Origin: Rugamonas sp045984285
GTDB taxonomy: Bacteria > Pseudomonadota > Gammaproteobacteria > Burkholderiales > Burkholderiaceae_D
NCBI RefSeq assembly: GCF_045984285.3
Contig: NZ_JBJQIK030000001.1
Location: 248,001 to 312,000, forward strand
Reading direction: 5' to 3'
DNA: 64,000 nt
A program made the translations under genes and the position numbers. Below, in pieces: positions 1 through 7,960 of this stretch. The notes under the pieces are model-generated. The model saw nothing but the letters and a program-made list of their open reading frames with translations, was not told the DNA's origin and did no database searches. Each line of letters starts with the position of its first letter. Position 1 is the first letter of the stretch.

Positions 1-1
1 G

Positions 2-190
2 GGCAGCCCGATCCGCCGCATCGGCCACGAACGGTGGCTGCGCAATATCGCGGTCGGCCTTGGCAATGCTGCAGGCATGGGCGCGCGCGGCGATGCGGCC
101 ATTATGGCGGCGCTGCAGTCGCGCCGCGATCATCCATCGGACTTAGTGCGCGAGCACGTTGCCTGGGCGCTGGCCTGCCACACGGAATAG
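2..190 (+). CDS. queG: Epoxyqueuosine reductase QueG, C-terminal end (partial)
   Basis: This is the last 62 codons of a gene that enters from the left edge. The frame reads GSPIRRIGHERWLRNIAVGL and ends LVREHVAWALACHTE, which matches the C-terminal HEAT-like region of QueG, where the pattern 'IRR.G.ERWLRN' and 'LVREHV.WAL' is conserved. QueG is the cobalamin- and iron-sulfur-dependent enzyme that reduces epoxyqueuosine to queuosine in tRNA wobble modification. The catalytic and [4Fe-4S] parts lie outside the window. Its 3' end overlaps the convergent CPBP protease gene by 48 bases. Confidence 0.8.
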   Translation, partial: GSPIRRIGHERWLRNIAVGLGNAAGMGARGDAAIMAALQSRRDHPSDLVREHVAWALACHTE

Positions 191-994
191 TACTAAGGCC
201 GCAGCGCTCCACGCCAGCAGCGTGACGACCGAACCCTCCACGCCGTAAGCGCCGCCGCTCAGCCATTCCGGCCCGGCCGGCGCCACCTGGATCCAGCCGC
301 GCGCCGCATGGCCGGATACCGGCACCGACATCAAGGCGTCGAACAGGTAGTTCCAGGCGAAGTGCATGCCCATCGCGATCCATACGCGGCGCGTGAGCAG
401 GTAGACGCCGAGCAGGCCCGCGCCTGCAGCCGCCGTGGCCAGGATCGCCACCACGCTGATATGTTCGTTCGGCAGGTGGGCGAGGGCGAACAGCAGCACA
501 TTCGATACCACGGCAATGCGCAGGCCCCAGCGCTGTTCGACGATGCGGAACAGGATGGCGCGGAACACCAGTTCCTCGAAGGTCGCCACCATGACCTGCT
601 CGGGCAGGGGCTTGAAGATGGCGCGCCAGTCGCCCACGCCCTGCACCTGCAGGGCGCCGCACAGCAGCAGCACGCCCGCCACGCCGATCGCCAGCGCGGC
701 GCCGATGCCGAAGCCCGCACCCAGTTCGCGCAATACGCCGGGGCCGGATGCCTCGGCAGGCGCGCGTTTCTCCACCTTGCGCACATAGAAGTGGTAGCCT
801 GCCATGCAGCCCGCGGCAGCCAGCAGCGTCGGCCACGCTACGCGCATCGGCCTGGGCACGATCTCGGACAGCATCAGCAGCAGCGCCATGGTGCCGATAG
901 AGGCTGCCACGGCCAGCAGGATGCGCACGACGGGATTCGCCAGCAGGCGCTTGCCCAGCGGCGCGCGCTGGATACCAGCAGTAACGGTGCTCAT
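143..994 (-). CDS. CPBP-family intramembrane metalloprotease
   Basis: The protein has 283 aa and several hydrophobic segments. It carries the CPBP/CAAX-type motifs: FEELVFR (EExxxR) and, downstream, a histidine in FALAHLPNE and HFAWNYLFD. Members cleave or process membrane substrates within the bilayer, and some act in bacteriocin self-immunity; the substrate here is unknown. The ATG at 994 is preceded by AAGGAGGACAC, a strong ribosome binding site, so a longer in-frame reading upstream is rejected. The start overlaps the stop of the MarR gene (ATGA), so the two form an operon and the regulator probably controls the protease. The 3' end runs into queG. Confidence 0.82.
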   Translation of the reverse strand: MSTVTAGIQRAPLGKRLLANPVVRILLAVAASIGTMALLLMLSEIVPRPMRVAWPTLLAAAGCMAGYHFYVRKVEKRAPAEASGPGVLRELGAGFGIGAALAIGVAGVLLLCGALQVQGVGDWRAIFKPLPEQVMVATFEELVFRAILFRIVEQRWGLRIAVVSNVLLFALAHLPNEHISVVAILATAAAGAGLLGVYLLTRRVWIAMGMHFAWNYLFDALMSVPVSGHAARGWIQVAPAGPEWLSGGAYGVEGSVVTLLAWSAAALVLFRVAGQRPGNVLAH

Positions 995-1461
995 GTGTCC
1001 TCCTTGTTCTTTGCTGCGGCCCGGATCCGTTCGCCGAAGGGGCGCTGTTCGAGCGCCGCGATGGCTTCCGCCAGCGCTTCGGACAGGGGGTGGCTCATGT
1101 CGGCGTCCAGCGAATCCGCCGCGGCCTTGGTAGCGGCCCAGCAGCGCTTCAGCCTGGGCAGCATTTCCTTGCCGTGATCGCTGAGCCGCACCAGCTTCTG
1201 CCGTGCATCCAGCGCGCTGGTTTCGGTCTGCACCAGATCGGCCTTCAGCATCAGGTTCACGGTCTGGGTGGCGGCAGGCTGGGTGATGTGGGATTGTTCG
1301 GCGATCTGGCTGATGGTGAGGGCCTTGCCGGAGGCGAGGGCGCGCATCACGGGCGTATAGCGCGGGCGGTAATCGAGGCCTGCCGCGTCGTAGGCGTCGC
1401 CGACGGCGCCGTCCAGCAGGTCGATCAGGTGGCGCAGCTGTGTTCCGAGTCCGGGTTTCAT
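991..1461 (-). CDS. MarR-family transcriptional regulator
   Basis: The protein has 156 aa. The winged helix lies around residues 45-110, with LTISQIAEQSHITQPAATQ as recognition helix and DARQKLVRLSDHGKEML as wing, typical of MarR repressors. MarR proteins bind palindromes as dimers and are released by small ligands such as phenolics. It is the first gene of a two-gene operon with the CPBP protease, with an ATGA overlap. A perfect 6-2-6 palindrome lies 24 bases upstream of the start and is a candidate autoregulatory operator. The ligand cannot be told from the sequence. Confidence 0.88.
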   Translation of the reverse strand: MKPGLGTQLRHLIDLLDGAVGDAYDAAGLDYRPRYTPVMRALASGKALTISQIAEQSHITQPAATQTVNLMLKADLVQTETSALDARQKLVRLSDHGKEMLPRLKRCWAATKAAADSLDADMSHPLSEALAEAIAALEQRPFGERIRAAAKNKEDT

Positions 1462-1484
1462 GGACCCATGCTAACACAGATTTG

Positions 1485-1498
1485 CATAAGTGCTTATG
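1485..1498. promoter_or_regulatory. Palindrome upstream of marR, candidate operator
   Basis: CATAAGTGCTTATG is a perfect inverted repeat with 6-base arms and a 2-base centre. It sits between the MarR start (1461) and the stop of the upstream DUF3052 gene, which it overlaps. Position and symmetry fit a MarR operator; binding is inferred. Confidence 0.5.
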
Positions 1499-1868
1499 TA
1501 ATTTTGAGGCGGAGCGCCGACCAGTCCTCGTCGATGGCGATCATGGCCACGCTGGTGAGGCCGATGGATTCGCCATATTCGCGGATGGTGTCGCGGTGCA
1601 GGCCGGTGTGCAGTTTTGAAGTGCCCTTCACATAAGCCACCCACAGCGCGCCTTTTGGCTCCAGCCGCTCCTTCACCTTCGGCAGCTGCTTCTGCAGTTC
1701 CATCTGGCTGTTGGCGAAATAGATGACCAGGTCCGCCATACCTTTCTTCACCAGCTTCTCCGCCGGCAGCTCGGCCACCAGCGCCGCATTGGCCGGCCCA
1801 TCGTTGATCACGGCGATCGTTTTCGCCTTCTGCACAAACAGTTTGTCGGCAACGGTTTTTTCTGGCAT
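1494..1868 (-). CDS. DUF3052 family protein
   Basis: The protein has 124 aa. It starts MPEKTVADKLFVQKAKTIAV and contains ADLVIYFANSQMELQKQLPK, PKGALWVAYVKGTS and a C-terminal IDEDWSALRL, the hallmarks of the DUF3052 family, whose function is not known. The ATG at 1868 has AGAGGAA upstream. An open frame continues in phase upstream for 78 further codons through the region behind brnT, but that part has no DUF3052 similarity, so the internal start is preferred. The 3' end abuts the marR operator palindrome. Confidence 0.7.
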   Translation of the reverse strand: MPEKTVADKLFVQKAKTIAVINDGPANAALVAELPAEKLVKKGMADLVIYFANSQMELQKQLPKVKERLEPKGALWVAYVKGTSKLHTGLHRDTIREYGESIGLTSVAMIAIDEDWSALRLKIT

Positions 1869-2078
1869 TCGAGAATTCCTCTGGAGGCGTGGGTCGCCCC
1901 GCAGGCCATGGGCGGCACGGCTCAAGTATAACGCCACCTCATCTTCGTCATTGGGATCGTAAGGCATCAGCCAGAAATCGTAAGTTTCCCGTTCAGGTGC
2001 GGCGGCGACCATCGCTTTGAGCTGTTCATCAGTGAAAATTCTCTTCGATGAATTTTCGGGCGCGGGCCCTGTTGACAT
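1869..2078 (-). pseudogene. Possible BrnA-type antitoxin remnant, read-through into DUF3052
   Basis: Directly behind and overlapping the end of brnT, where the antitoxin gene normally sits, an open frame reads FTDEQLKAMVAAAPERETYD and then DPNDEDEVALYLSRAAHGLR. The start resembles the N-terminus of BrnA-like proteins ('TDEQLKA...AAP'). The ribbon-helix-helix part expected afterwards is absent. The frame instead continues without a stop into the DUF3052 gene. It is either a degraded antitoxin or an unusual N-terminal extension. Family membership is inferred from position and a short stretch only. Confidence 0.3.
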
Positions 2079-2298
2079 ACCAGCAGGATATCGCCCGGGC
2101 ATGGCGCCCTCGTTCTATCCAGATGAGCGCGGCGACTCTGCCTTGATGCAGGAAATAGGTCCGGTAGCGGAGTTCAGAGTGCGGGCCATCATCTACCTCA
2201 GCATCGGTCGGCTGCGAAAAGATGTCACCCAAGCTGGCAAAATCGATGCCATGCAAGGCAATATTTCGTCTGCGCTTGGTTTCATCCCAGATGAGCAT
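2029..2298 (-). CDS. brnT: BrnT-family toxin (DUF497)
   Basis: The protein has 89 aa. It begins MLIWDETKRRRNIALHGIDF, followed by a conserved D-x-F-S-x-P stretch and RARAISCWYVNRARARKFIE. This is the WDexKxxxNxxKHGIDF...RxISxxxAxxxE pattern of BrnT, a RelE-fold ribonuclease of type II toxin-antitoxin modules. In typical loci brnT precedes and overlaps brnA, an RHH antitoxin that represses the operon. Here the overlapping downstream frame only weakly resembles BrnA. Whether the toxin is still active is open. No strong ribosome binding site is visible before the ATG. Confidence 0.72.
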   Translation of the reverse strand: MLIWDETKRRRNIALHGIDFASLGDIFSQPTDAEVDDGPHSELRYRTYFLHQGRVAALIWIERGRHARAISCWYVNRARARKFIEENFH

Positions 2299-2378
2299 GC
2301 GGACCAGCGTAGCTGGCCGCGCAGGGGGATCAACTCATATTAGGAGCTGGCCTGAGGTGTATCAAGCAGGCGGAACGC

Positions 2379-2966
2379 CTATTTGAGCAGGCCCGCCAGT
2401 TCGACCGCGGTCTTGACCTGCATCTTGTCGAAGATGTGGGCGCGGTGGACCTCGACGGTGCGCATGCTGATGCCCAGTTCATCGGCCACCACCTTGTTCA
2501 TCTTGCCCGCCAAAATCAAGTCCAGCACTTCGCGCTCACGCGTGGACAGCGTGGCCAGCCGCGCGTGCACGGCGGCCGATGCGGAAGCGTGCCTGGAGGC
2601 GGCCAGGCCTTCCTGCACCCGGTCCATCAGGTCGTTGTCGTTGAACGGCTTCTCGAAGAAATCGAAGGCGCCGCGCTTCAGCGTATCCACCGCCATCGGC
2701 ACGTCGCCGTGGCCGGTGAGGAAAATCACCGGCAGGCGCTGCGCCAGGCCGCGCGCGGCCAGCTGGTCGAACACGGCCACGCCGTTCATCTCCGGCATGC
2801 GCACGTCCAGCAGCACGCAGTCGCCGTCCGGATCGAACTTGCCCGCCTCCACATACTGCAGGAACTTGGCGCCGCAGTCATAGCTCGTCGCCGCGATGGC
2901 GCGTGAGGAAGCCAGCCACGAAAGCGAGTCGCGCACCACTTCCTCATCATCCACGATATGCAGCAT
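2379..2966 (-). CDS. dctR: DctR-like response regulator (FixJ family)
   Basis: The protein has 195 aa. The receiver domain (about 1-120) has acidic residues D6-D7, phosphoacceptor D54 in VLLDVRMPEMNG, and the KPF motif in FFEKPFND. A LuxR/FixJ-type HTH follows (about 130-195) with LSTREREVLDLILAGKMNK and GISMRTVEVHRAHI. It starts 13 bases after the stop of the histidine kinase gene, so the two form an operon. The C4-dicarboxylate role rests on the kinase type and the divergent dctP. Confidence 0.85.
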   Translation of the reverse strand: MLHIVDDEEVVRDSLSWLASSRAIAATSYDCGAKFLQYVEAGKFDPDGDCVLLDVRMPEMNGVAVFDQLAARGLAQRLPVIFLTGHGDVPMAVDTLKRGAFDFFEKPFNDNDLMDRVQEGLAASRHASASAAVHARLATLSTREREVLDLILAGKMNKVVADELGISMRTVEVHRAHIFDKMQVKTAVELAGLLK

Positions 2967-2979
2967 TTTTTCTCCGTCC

Positions 2980-4986
2980 TCAAGCCTTGCCGTCCGATGC
3001 GGGCAGCGTAAATGTGAATATGGTACCGCCTTGTGGATTATCGCGGTGCGTCAGTGTGCCGCCGTGGAACTCGATCGCCGTGCGGCAGATGTTCAGGCCC
3101 ATGCCCATGCCTTCGGCCTTGGTCGAGAAGAAGGGCGAGAACAGGCGTTCCGCCACGTCGGCCGGAATGCCGTGGCCGCGGTCGATGACGGCAACGGCCA
3201 CCTGTCCGCTTTCTGCATCCAGCGCCGCTTCGATGCGCAGCACGCGCCGCTCCTGCGACACATTGGCCATCGCTTCGATGGCGTTGCGCGTGAGGTTCAG
3301 CAGCACCTGCTCAATCATCGTGCGGTCCGCGCGCACCAGCGGCAGCGTGGCCGGAATGCTGGCCTGCACCGCCACCATGTGCTGGCGCGCCTGCAGGTCG
3401 ATCAGCGCGCGTATGCTGTCCAGCATGGACTCGACCGACACATCCTGCCGCTCGGATTCGCGCTTCTTCACGAATTCGTGCACGCTGCGGATGATCTGGC
3501 CCGCGCGCCGCGCCTGTGCGCCCGCCTGCTCCAGCGCGGGCTTCAGCATGCCGCAGTCCACCGCCTGATCATTGCTGCCCGCGCGGTTCAGCACATTCAG
3601 TGCGCCTGTCGTATAGCTGGAGATGGCCGCGAGCGGCTGGTTCAGTTCATGCGCCAGCATCGAGGCGATCTCGCCCATCGTTGCCAGGCGGGCGCTGGTC
3701 TGCAGCTTTTCCTGGTGCTCGCGGTTCAGTTCCTCGATGCGCTTGCGGTCGGTGATGTCGAGGATGGAGCCCATCCAGCCGGTGTGGCGGCCTTCGTTGT
3801 CTACCAGCGGCGCTTCGAACACCAGCACCGGAATGCGGGTGCCGTCCGGGCGCTGGAAAATGGTTTCGAACTGCGGCGTCACCGTCCCCTGCAGCACATT
3901 GGCGAGCCGGTGCTGGTACTCGGTCATCACCTCCGGCGCCCAGTAGGGCATGGGCGGGGAATGGCCTACCAGCTGTTCTTCGGAATAGCCCACCATCTGG
4001 CAGAAGGCCGGATTCACATAGGTGATGCGGCCTTCGAGGTCGCGCGCACGCAGGCCGGTAATCAGGGAATTCTCCATCGCCGTGCGGAAGGCCATCTGCT
4101 GGCGCAGCGCATTCTCGGCGGCGAGCCGGCGCGAGATGTGGCCCCACAGCGCGAGCAGGCTCCATAAGAGCCCGAGCGACAGCGCAATCACCGAGCCGAC
4201 CAGCAGGTTGGGCAGCAGTTTCGGTTCGCTCTTCACGCTGTCCGTCATCAGGGTGATGGTGGCGCCCGGCAGGTCCAGCGCGCGCTTGTGCGTATATACC
4301 CCGTGGCCGGGGCCGGCGGCGGTGCGGCGCGCCAGCACCTTGTCGTCGCGGTCCAGCAGCGTGATCTGGTTGTCCTGCGCGAACCACCAGGGCACCATCT
4401 CTTCCAGGATGCTGCTCAGCTGGAAAGTCGCCACCAGGCTGCCCACGTAGTCGGGTCCGCGGTACATGGGGTAGTGATAGTCCATCGTGATGGCGCCCGG
4501 CGTGCCGGCCGGATTCAGGGCGTCGTCGTCGGGCTGGCTGTACACCGGCTTGTGGCTGCGGATGGCCAGGTCGGCGGCGTTCAGCGACTCGCTGGACAGG
4601 CCCGCCAGCACCGGCTGCGCGCTGTCGGTGGATGCGGCCACCTTGCCTTGCGGCGTCACCCACATCAGGCGCTTCAGCTCCTGGCCGTTTTTCAGCATGC
4701 CGTCCATCAGCGTATGCAGGCGGGCGTCGCTCAACTTTCCGGCCAGGATCTCGTTGGCCAGGCTGTGCACCGCTTCCTCGTGGCGCGACATCTGGAAGCG
4801 GATGGTCTGTTCCACCCACAGCGTGTCGGCGATCAGCTGCTCCTGCCGTTCGCTGCTTTCCATCTGGCGCGCCTGCCAGGGCAGCCAGATCAGGATGGCC
4901 AGGAAGAACAGCACCAGCACGATAGGCATCAGCCAGCGCAAGGGGGCTGGAATGCGTGGGCGGGCGAGCAGGAGCTTCTGGGTCAT
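2980..4986 (-). CDS. dctS: DctS-like sensor histidine kinase
   Basis: The protein has about 668 aa. A first membrane segment (LRWLMPIVLVLFFLAILIWL) is followed by a periplasmic Cache-like sensor of about 240 aa and a second segment near LLVGSVIALSLGLLWSLLAL. A PAS domain (ENSLITGLRARDLEGRITYV) and a kinase core follow, with H-box MLAHELNQPLAAISSY, N-box LTRNAIEAM and G-boxes DRGHGIP and GMGMGLNI. The scheme matches DctS, which senses C4-dicarboxylates and phosphorylates DctR. The ATG at 4986 is chosen; a GTG at 5034 would add 16 residues, and neither has a clear ribosome binding site. It is divergent from dctP. Confidence 0.85.
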   Translation of the reverse strand: MTQKLLLARPRIPAPLRWLMPIVLVLFFLAILIWLPWQARQMESSERQEQLIADTLWVEQTIRFQMSRHEEAVHSLANEILAGKLSDARLHTLMDGMLKNGQELKRLMWVTPQGKVAASTDSAQPVLAGLSSESLNAADLAIRSHKPVYSQPDDDALNPAGTPGAITMDYHYPMYRGPDYVGSLVATFQLSSILEEMVPWWFAQDNQITLLDRDDKVLARRTAAGPGHGVYTHKRALDLPGATITLMTDSVKSEPKLLPNLLVGSVIALSLGLLWSLLALWGHISRRLAAENALRQQMAFRTAMENSLITGLRARDLEGRITYVNPAFCQMVGYSEEQLVGHSPPMPYWAPEVMTEYQHRLANVLQGTVTPQFETIFQRPDGTRIPVLVFEAPLVDNEGRHTGWMGSILDITDRKRIEELNREHQEKLQTSARLATMGEIASMLAHELNQPLAAISSYTTGALNVLNRAGSNDQAVDCGMLKPALEQAGAQARRAGQIIRSVHEFVKKRESERQDVSVESMLDSIRALIDLQARQHMVAVQASIPATLPLVRADRTMIEQVLLNLTRNAIEAMANVSQERRVLRIEAALDAESGQVAVAVIDRGHGIPADVAERLFSPFFSTKAEGMGMGLNICRTAIEFHGGTLTHRDNPQGGTIFTFTLPASDGKA

Positions 4987-5108
4987 CGGCTGAGGGTAGC
5001 GATTTTGCCGGCGGGAGATATTGTGGTTTTCCACAGTTGTCCGGAAAAATGCGCATGTTCAAAATGGTATCCTGAGCATAATAATCTAATCAAATCGGGG
5101 ACACATTC

Positions 5109-6101
5109 ATGAAGCTGAAGGCCGTACTGGCCGCGCTCGCCGCGGCTGCCTGCATTACTTCCAACGCATTTGCGCAAGCCCCCATCGTCATCAAGTTCAG
5201 CCATGTGGTCGCGCCGGATACGCCGAAGGGGCAGGCCGCCGAACGTTTCAGGCAGCTGGCCGAGCGCGCCACCAACGGCCGCGTGAAGGTCGAGGTCTAT
5301 CCGAACAGCCAGCTGTACAAGGACAAGGAAGAACTGGAAGCCCTGCAGCTGGGTGCGGTGCAGATGCTGGCCCCGTCGCTGGCCAAGTTCGGCCCGCTGG
5401 GCGTGAAGGAATTCGAAGTCTTCGACCTGCCTTATATCTTTCCCAACAAGACCGCGCTGTACAACGTGACCGAAGGCCCGATCGGCAAGAGCCTGCTGAA
5501 GAAGCTGGAGTCGAAGGGCATCACCGGCCTGGCCTACTGGGACAACGGCTTCAAGATCATGTCGGCCAACAAGCCGCTGCGCCTGCCGGCCGACTTCAAG
5601 GGCCAGAAGATGCGCATCCAGTCCTCCAAGGTGCTGGACGCCCAGATGCGCGCGCTGGGCGCCAACCCGCAGGTGCTGGCCTTCTCCGAGGTCTACCAGG
5701 CGCTGCAGACCGGGGTGGTGGACGGCACCGAGAATCCGCCATCGAATATGTACACCCAGAAGATGCACGAGGTGCAGAAGCATGCCACGGTATCGAACCA
5801 CGGCTACCTGGGATATGCCGTCATTGTGAACAAGAAGTTCTGGGATGGCTTGCCGTCCGATATCCGCACGGCGCTGGTGGGCGCCATGCGCGAAGCCACC
5901 ACCTTCGAGAAAACCATCTCCCAGCGCGATAACGATCTTGCCATGGATGCCATGCGCAAAGCCGGCAAAACCCAGTTCTATACCCTGAGCGCCCAGGAGC
6001 AGGCGGCATGGCGCAAGGCGCTGCTGCCGGTGCATAAACAGATGGAGGGCCGCATCGGCGCCGAGCTGATCAACGCCATCAACAAGGAAAGCTCGAAGTA
6101 G
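5109..6101 (+). CDS. dctP: TRAP transporter substrate-binding protein DctP
   Basis: The protein has 330 aa. A signal peptide covers residues 1-22 (cleavage after SNAFA), followed by the DctP fold: IKFSHVVAPDTPKGQAAERF, QAGVVDGTE-like LQTGVVDGTENPP and the conserved arginine in KGQKMRIQSS that binds the carboxylate of the ligand. In the periplasm it would deliver C4-dicarboxylates to a DctQM permease. It is transcribed divergently from dctSR, the usual arrangement for sensor control. Unusually, no dctQ or dctM follows; the next 400 bases hold no gene. GGGGAC precedes the ATG. Confidence 0.9.
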   Translation: MKLKAVLAALAAAACITSNAFAQAPIVIKFSHVVAPDTPKGQAAERFRQLAERATNGRVKVEVYPNSQLYKDKEELEALQLGAVQMLAPSLAKFGPLGVKEFEVFDLPYIFPNKTALYNVTEGPIGKSLLKKLESKGITGLAYWDNGFKIMSANKPLRLPADFKGQKMRIQSSKVLDAQMRALGANPQVLAFSEVYQALQTGVVDGTENPPSNMYTQKMHEVQKHATVSNHGYLGYAVIVNKKFWDGLPSDIRTALVGAMREATTFEKTISQRDNDLAMDAMRKAGKTQFYTLSAQEQAAWRKALLPVHKQMEGRIGAELINAINKESSK

Positions 6102-6504
6102 TTACCACAAATTTGCCCGTTTGCGCGCGTTGTTTTACTTCTAAACTAAATTGTCATGTTCCTGTAAAAAAACAGGAGAAATTCGGAAATGGATCAGTTA
6201 TGATTCGACACGCTCTTAGTTGGTGCAAGAAATAAAGATATGCACCAAAGTAGCAAAGGACATGCAAATTAGTGGGGAGTGCAAATATAAAACGGTAGCA
6301 AATACCGCGGATAAATCGAGGAGACCCGCAGCTCAATGATGTTGTTGGCATCACCGTTGACTGGCAGCCACAAGCCGCCGCGACGGGACCAAACAACCGG
6401 GGCCGCGCCAGGTAATACTTAAAACGCACCAGAGGGTGCGTTTTTTTTTGCCCGATCCGGGCCGCTGGTGTAGCATCGCTGCGACAGCTGTATGGAGTGC
6501 AACC
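6102..6504 (+). ncRNA. A+T-rich intergenic region, candidate structured RNA
   Basis: No plausible protein gene is seen in these 403 bases on either strand. The segment from about 6105 to 6320 is clearly A+T-richer than its surroundings. It contains an 8-base inverted repeat (TTGGTGCA 6220-6227 with TGCACCAA 6241-6248), a CGGTA/TACCG hairpin with loop GCAAA (6293-6307), a CCTGT/ACAGG hairpin near 6161-6176, and eight GGA triplets between 6175 and 6390. A strong intrinsic terminator closes it at 6425-6449. This could be a small RNA or a long 3' UTR of dctP. No known riboswitch class was recognised. Confidence 0.35.
6421..6449 (+). terminator. Rho-independent terminator
   Basis: Stem CGCACC (6425-6430) pairs with GGTGCG (6435-6440) around the loop AGAG, followed by nine T residues. 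Four A residues before the stem make it weakly usable in the other direction too. It would end transcription from dctP or from an RNA in the preceding gap. Confidence 0.85.
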
Positions 6505-7029
6505 GTGTCGCAAATACAACAGAATTATGAGATTTATTCCGCCATCGTGCCGGCCCCTTTCGGCGCGGTAGGCATCCGCAGCGCCGGCGGCGTGATCGCC
6601 GAACTGCACTATCTGTCCCCCGGCCACGGCGAAAAGGCGCCCGCCGATGCGCTGGCCGAGCGTGCCGCGCAGCAGGTGCAGCGCTATATCGAAGATGCCG
6701 ACTTCGTGTTCGACCTGCCGCTGGCGCGGGTCGGCAGCGAGTACCAGCGCAAGGTATGGGACGCCATCTGCAGCATCCCGCGCGGCCAGGTGCGCACCTA
6801 CGGCGAGCTGGCGAAGCATGTCGGCTCCGTGGCCCGTGCGGTGGGGCAGGCCTGCGGCGCCAACTACTTCCCGCTCGTGATTCCCTGCCACCGCGTGACC
6901 GGCACGCAGGGCCTGGGCGGCTTTGCCGGCGACGACAACCAGACCGGCTTCACCCTCGGCGTCAAGCGCTGGCTGCTGGCGCATGAAGGCCACCGCGAAT
7001 ACGCATGGCAGCAGACAACCTTGCTCTGA
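6505..7029 (+). CDS. ogt: Methylated-DNA--[protein]-cysteine S-methyltransferase
   Basis: The protein has 174 aa. It has the MGMT signature with acceptor cysteine C128 in VIPCHRV, the DNA-binding helix PRGQVRTYGELA and the arginine finger segment VARAVGQACGAN. It removes O6-alkyl groups from guanine by suicidal transfer to its own cysteine. The GTG at 6505 is chosen because GGAG lies nine bases before it; the open frame extends upstream into the terminator but without a better start. Its last 25 bases overlap xerD, so the two genes are translationally linked. Confidence 0.88.
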   Translation: MSQIQQNYEIYSAIVPAPFGAVGIRSAGGVIAELHYLSPGHGEKAPADALAERAAQQVQRYIEDADFVFDLPLARVGSEYQRKVWDAICSIPRGQVRTYGELAKHVGSVARAVGQACGANYFPLVIPCHRVTGTQGLGGFAGDDNQTGFTLGVKRWLLAHEGHREYAWQQTTLL

Positions 7030-7907
7030 TCGACGAGTTCTGCGACAGCCTGTGGCTGGAAGACGGCCTGTCGAAGAACTCGCTGGATGCCTACCGGCGC
7101 GACATGCGCCTGTTCGCCAAATGGCTGGAGGCCATGCGGCCGCAGGTGGACGGCCTGCTGGCGGTGGGCACGGCCGATATCAATGCTTATTTCGCGGCGC
7201 GGCATGTGGACACCAAGGCCAGCTCCTCCAACCGCCGCCTGTCGGTGCTCAAGCGCTTCTACCAGCTGGCCTTGCGCCAGCGCCAGATCAGCGAAGATCC
7301 CTGCCTGAAGCTGGCTTCGGCCAAACAGCCGCAGCGTTTCGTGCATACGCTGAGCGAAGCCCAGGTGGAAGCCCTGCTGGCGGCGCCCGAGCTGCGTGAA
7401 CCGCTCGGCGTGCGCGACCGCACCATGCTGGAGCTGATGTATGCCAGCGGCCTGCGCGTGTCCGAGCTGGTGGCGCTGAAGACGCTGGAGCTGAGTCTCA
7501 ACGACGGCGTGCTGCGCATTACCGGCAAAGGCGCGAAGACGCGGCTGGTGCCCTTCGGCGCCCAGGCGCGGCAATGGATCGAACGCTATGTGAAGGAGGC
7601 GCGCGGCGCCATCCTGAACGGGCAGCAGGATGATGCGCTGTTCGTGACCGGGCGCGGCGGGCCGATGACGCGCCAGATGTTCTGGGTCATCGTTAAGAAA
7701 TGCGCGGCGAAGGCAGGCATTACCGCGCCGCTGTCGCCGCACACGCTGCGCCATGCCTTTGCCACCCACCTGCTGAACCACGGCGCGGACCTGCGCGTGG
7801 TGCAGTTATTGCTCGGGCATTCCGATATCTCCACCACGCAGATCTATACGCACGTGGCCCGCGAACGCCTCAAGCACTTGCATGCGGCACATCATCCGCG
7901 CGGCTGA
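7005..7907 (+). CDS. xerD: Site-specific tyrosine recombinase XerD
   Basis: The protein has 300 aa, the usual XerD length. The SAM-like core-binding domain (about 1-95) precedes the catalytic domain, with all active-site residues visible: R151 (ASGLRVSEL), K175 (GKGAKTR), H246 and R249 (HTLRHAF), H272 (GHSDI) and nucleophile Y281 (TQIYTHV). With XerC it resolves chromosome dimers at dif at the division septum under FtsK control. Length and housekeeping context favour XerD over a mobile integrase. It overlaps the end of ogt by 25 bases. Confidence 0.93.
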   Translation: MAADNLALIDEFCDSLWLEDGLSKNSLDAYRRDMRLFAKWLEAMRPQVDGLLAVGTADINAYFAARHVDTKASSSNRRLSVLKRFYQLALRQRQISEDPCLKLASAKQPQRFVHTLSEAQVEALLAAPELREPLGVRDRTMLELMYASGLRVSELVALKTLELSLNDGVLRITGKGAKTRLVPFGAQARQWIERYVKEARGAILNGQQDDALFVTGRGGPMTRQMFWVIVKKCAAKAGITAPLSPHTLRHAFATHLLNHGADLRVVQLLLGHSDISTTQIYTHVARERLKHLHAAHHPRG

Positions 7908-7960
7908 AAACTCTGCCATGCTGGCAGCTCTGGCACAATGGAGTGAAAGGGGGCTGGATT

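Noticed and set aside
143..1477. MarR-CPBP fusion protein
   Set aside because: The long frame reads the MarR region in the wrong phase; MarR motifs and the AAGGAGG before 994 show two separate overlapping genes.
6200..6420. c-di-GMP-I, SAH or cobalamin riboswitch before ogt
   Set aside because: Core consensus elements of these classes were looked for and not found; only generic hairpins are present.
7005..7907. xerD as a phage or island integrase
   Set aside because: Length, full XerD motif set and coupling to ogt fit the chromosomal recombinase; no attachment repeat is seen.
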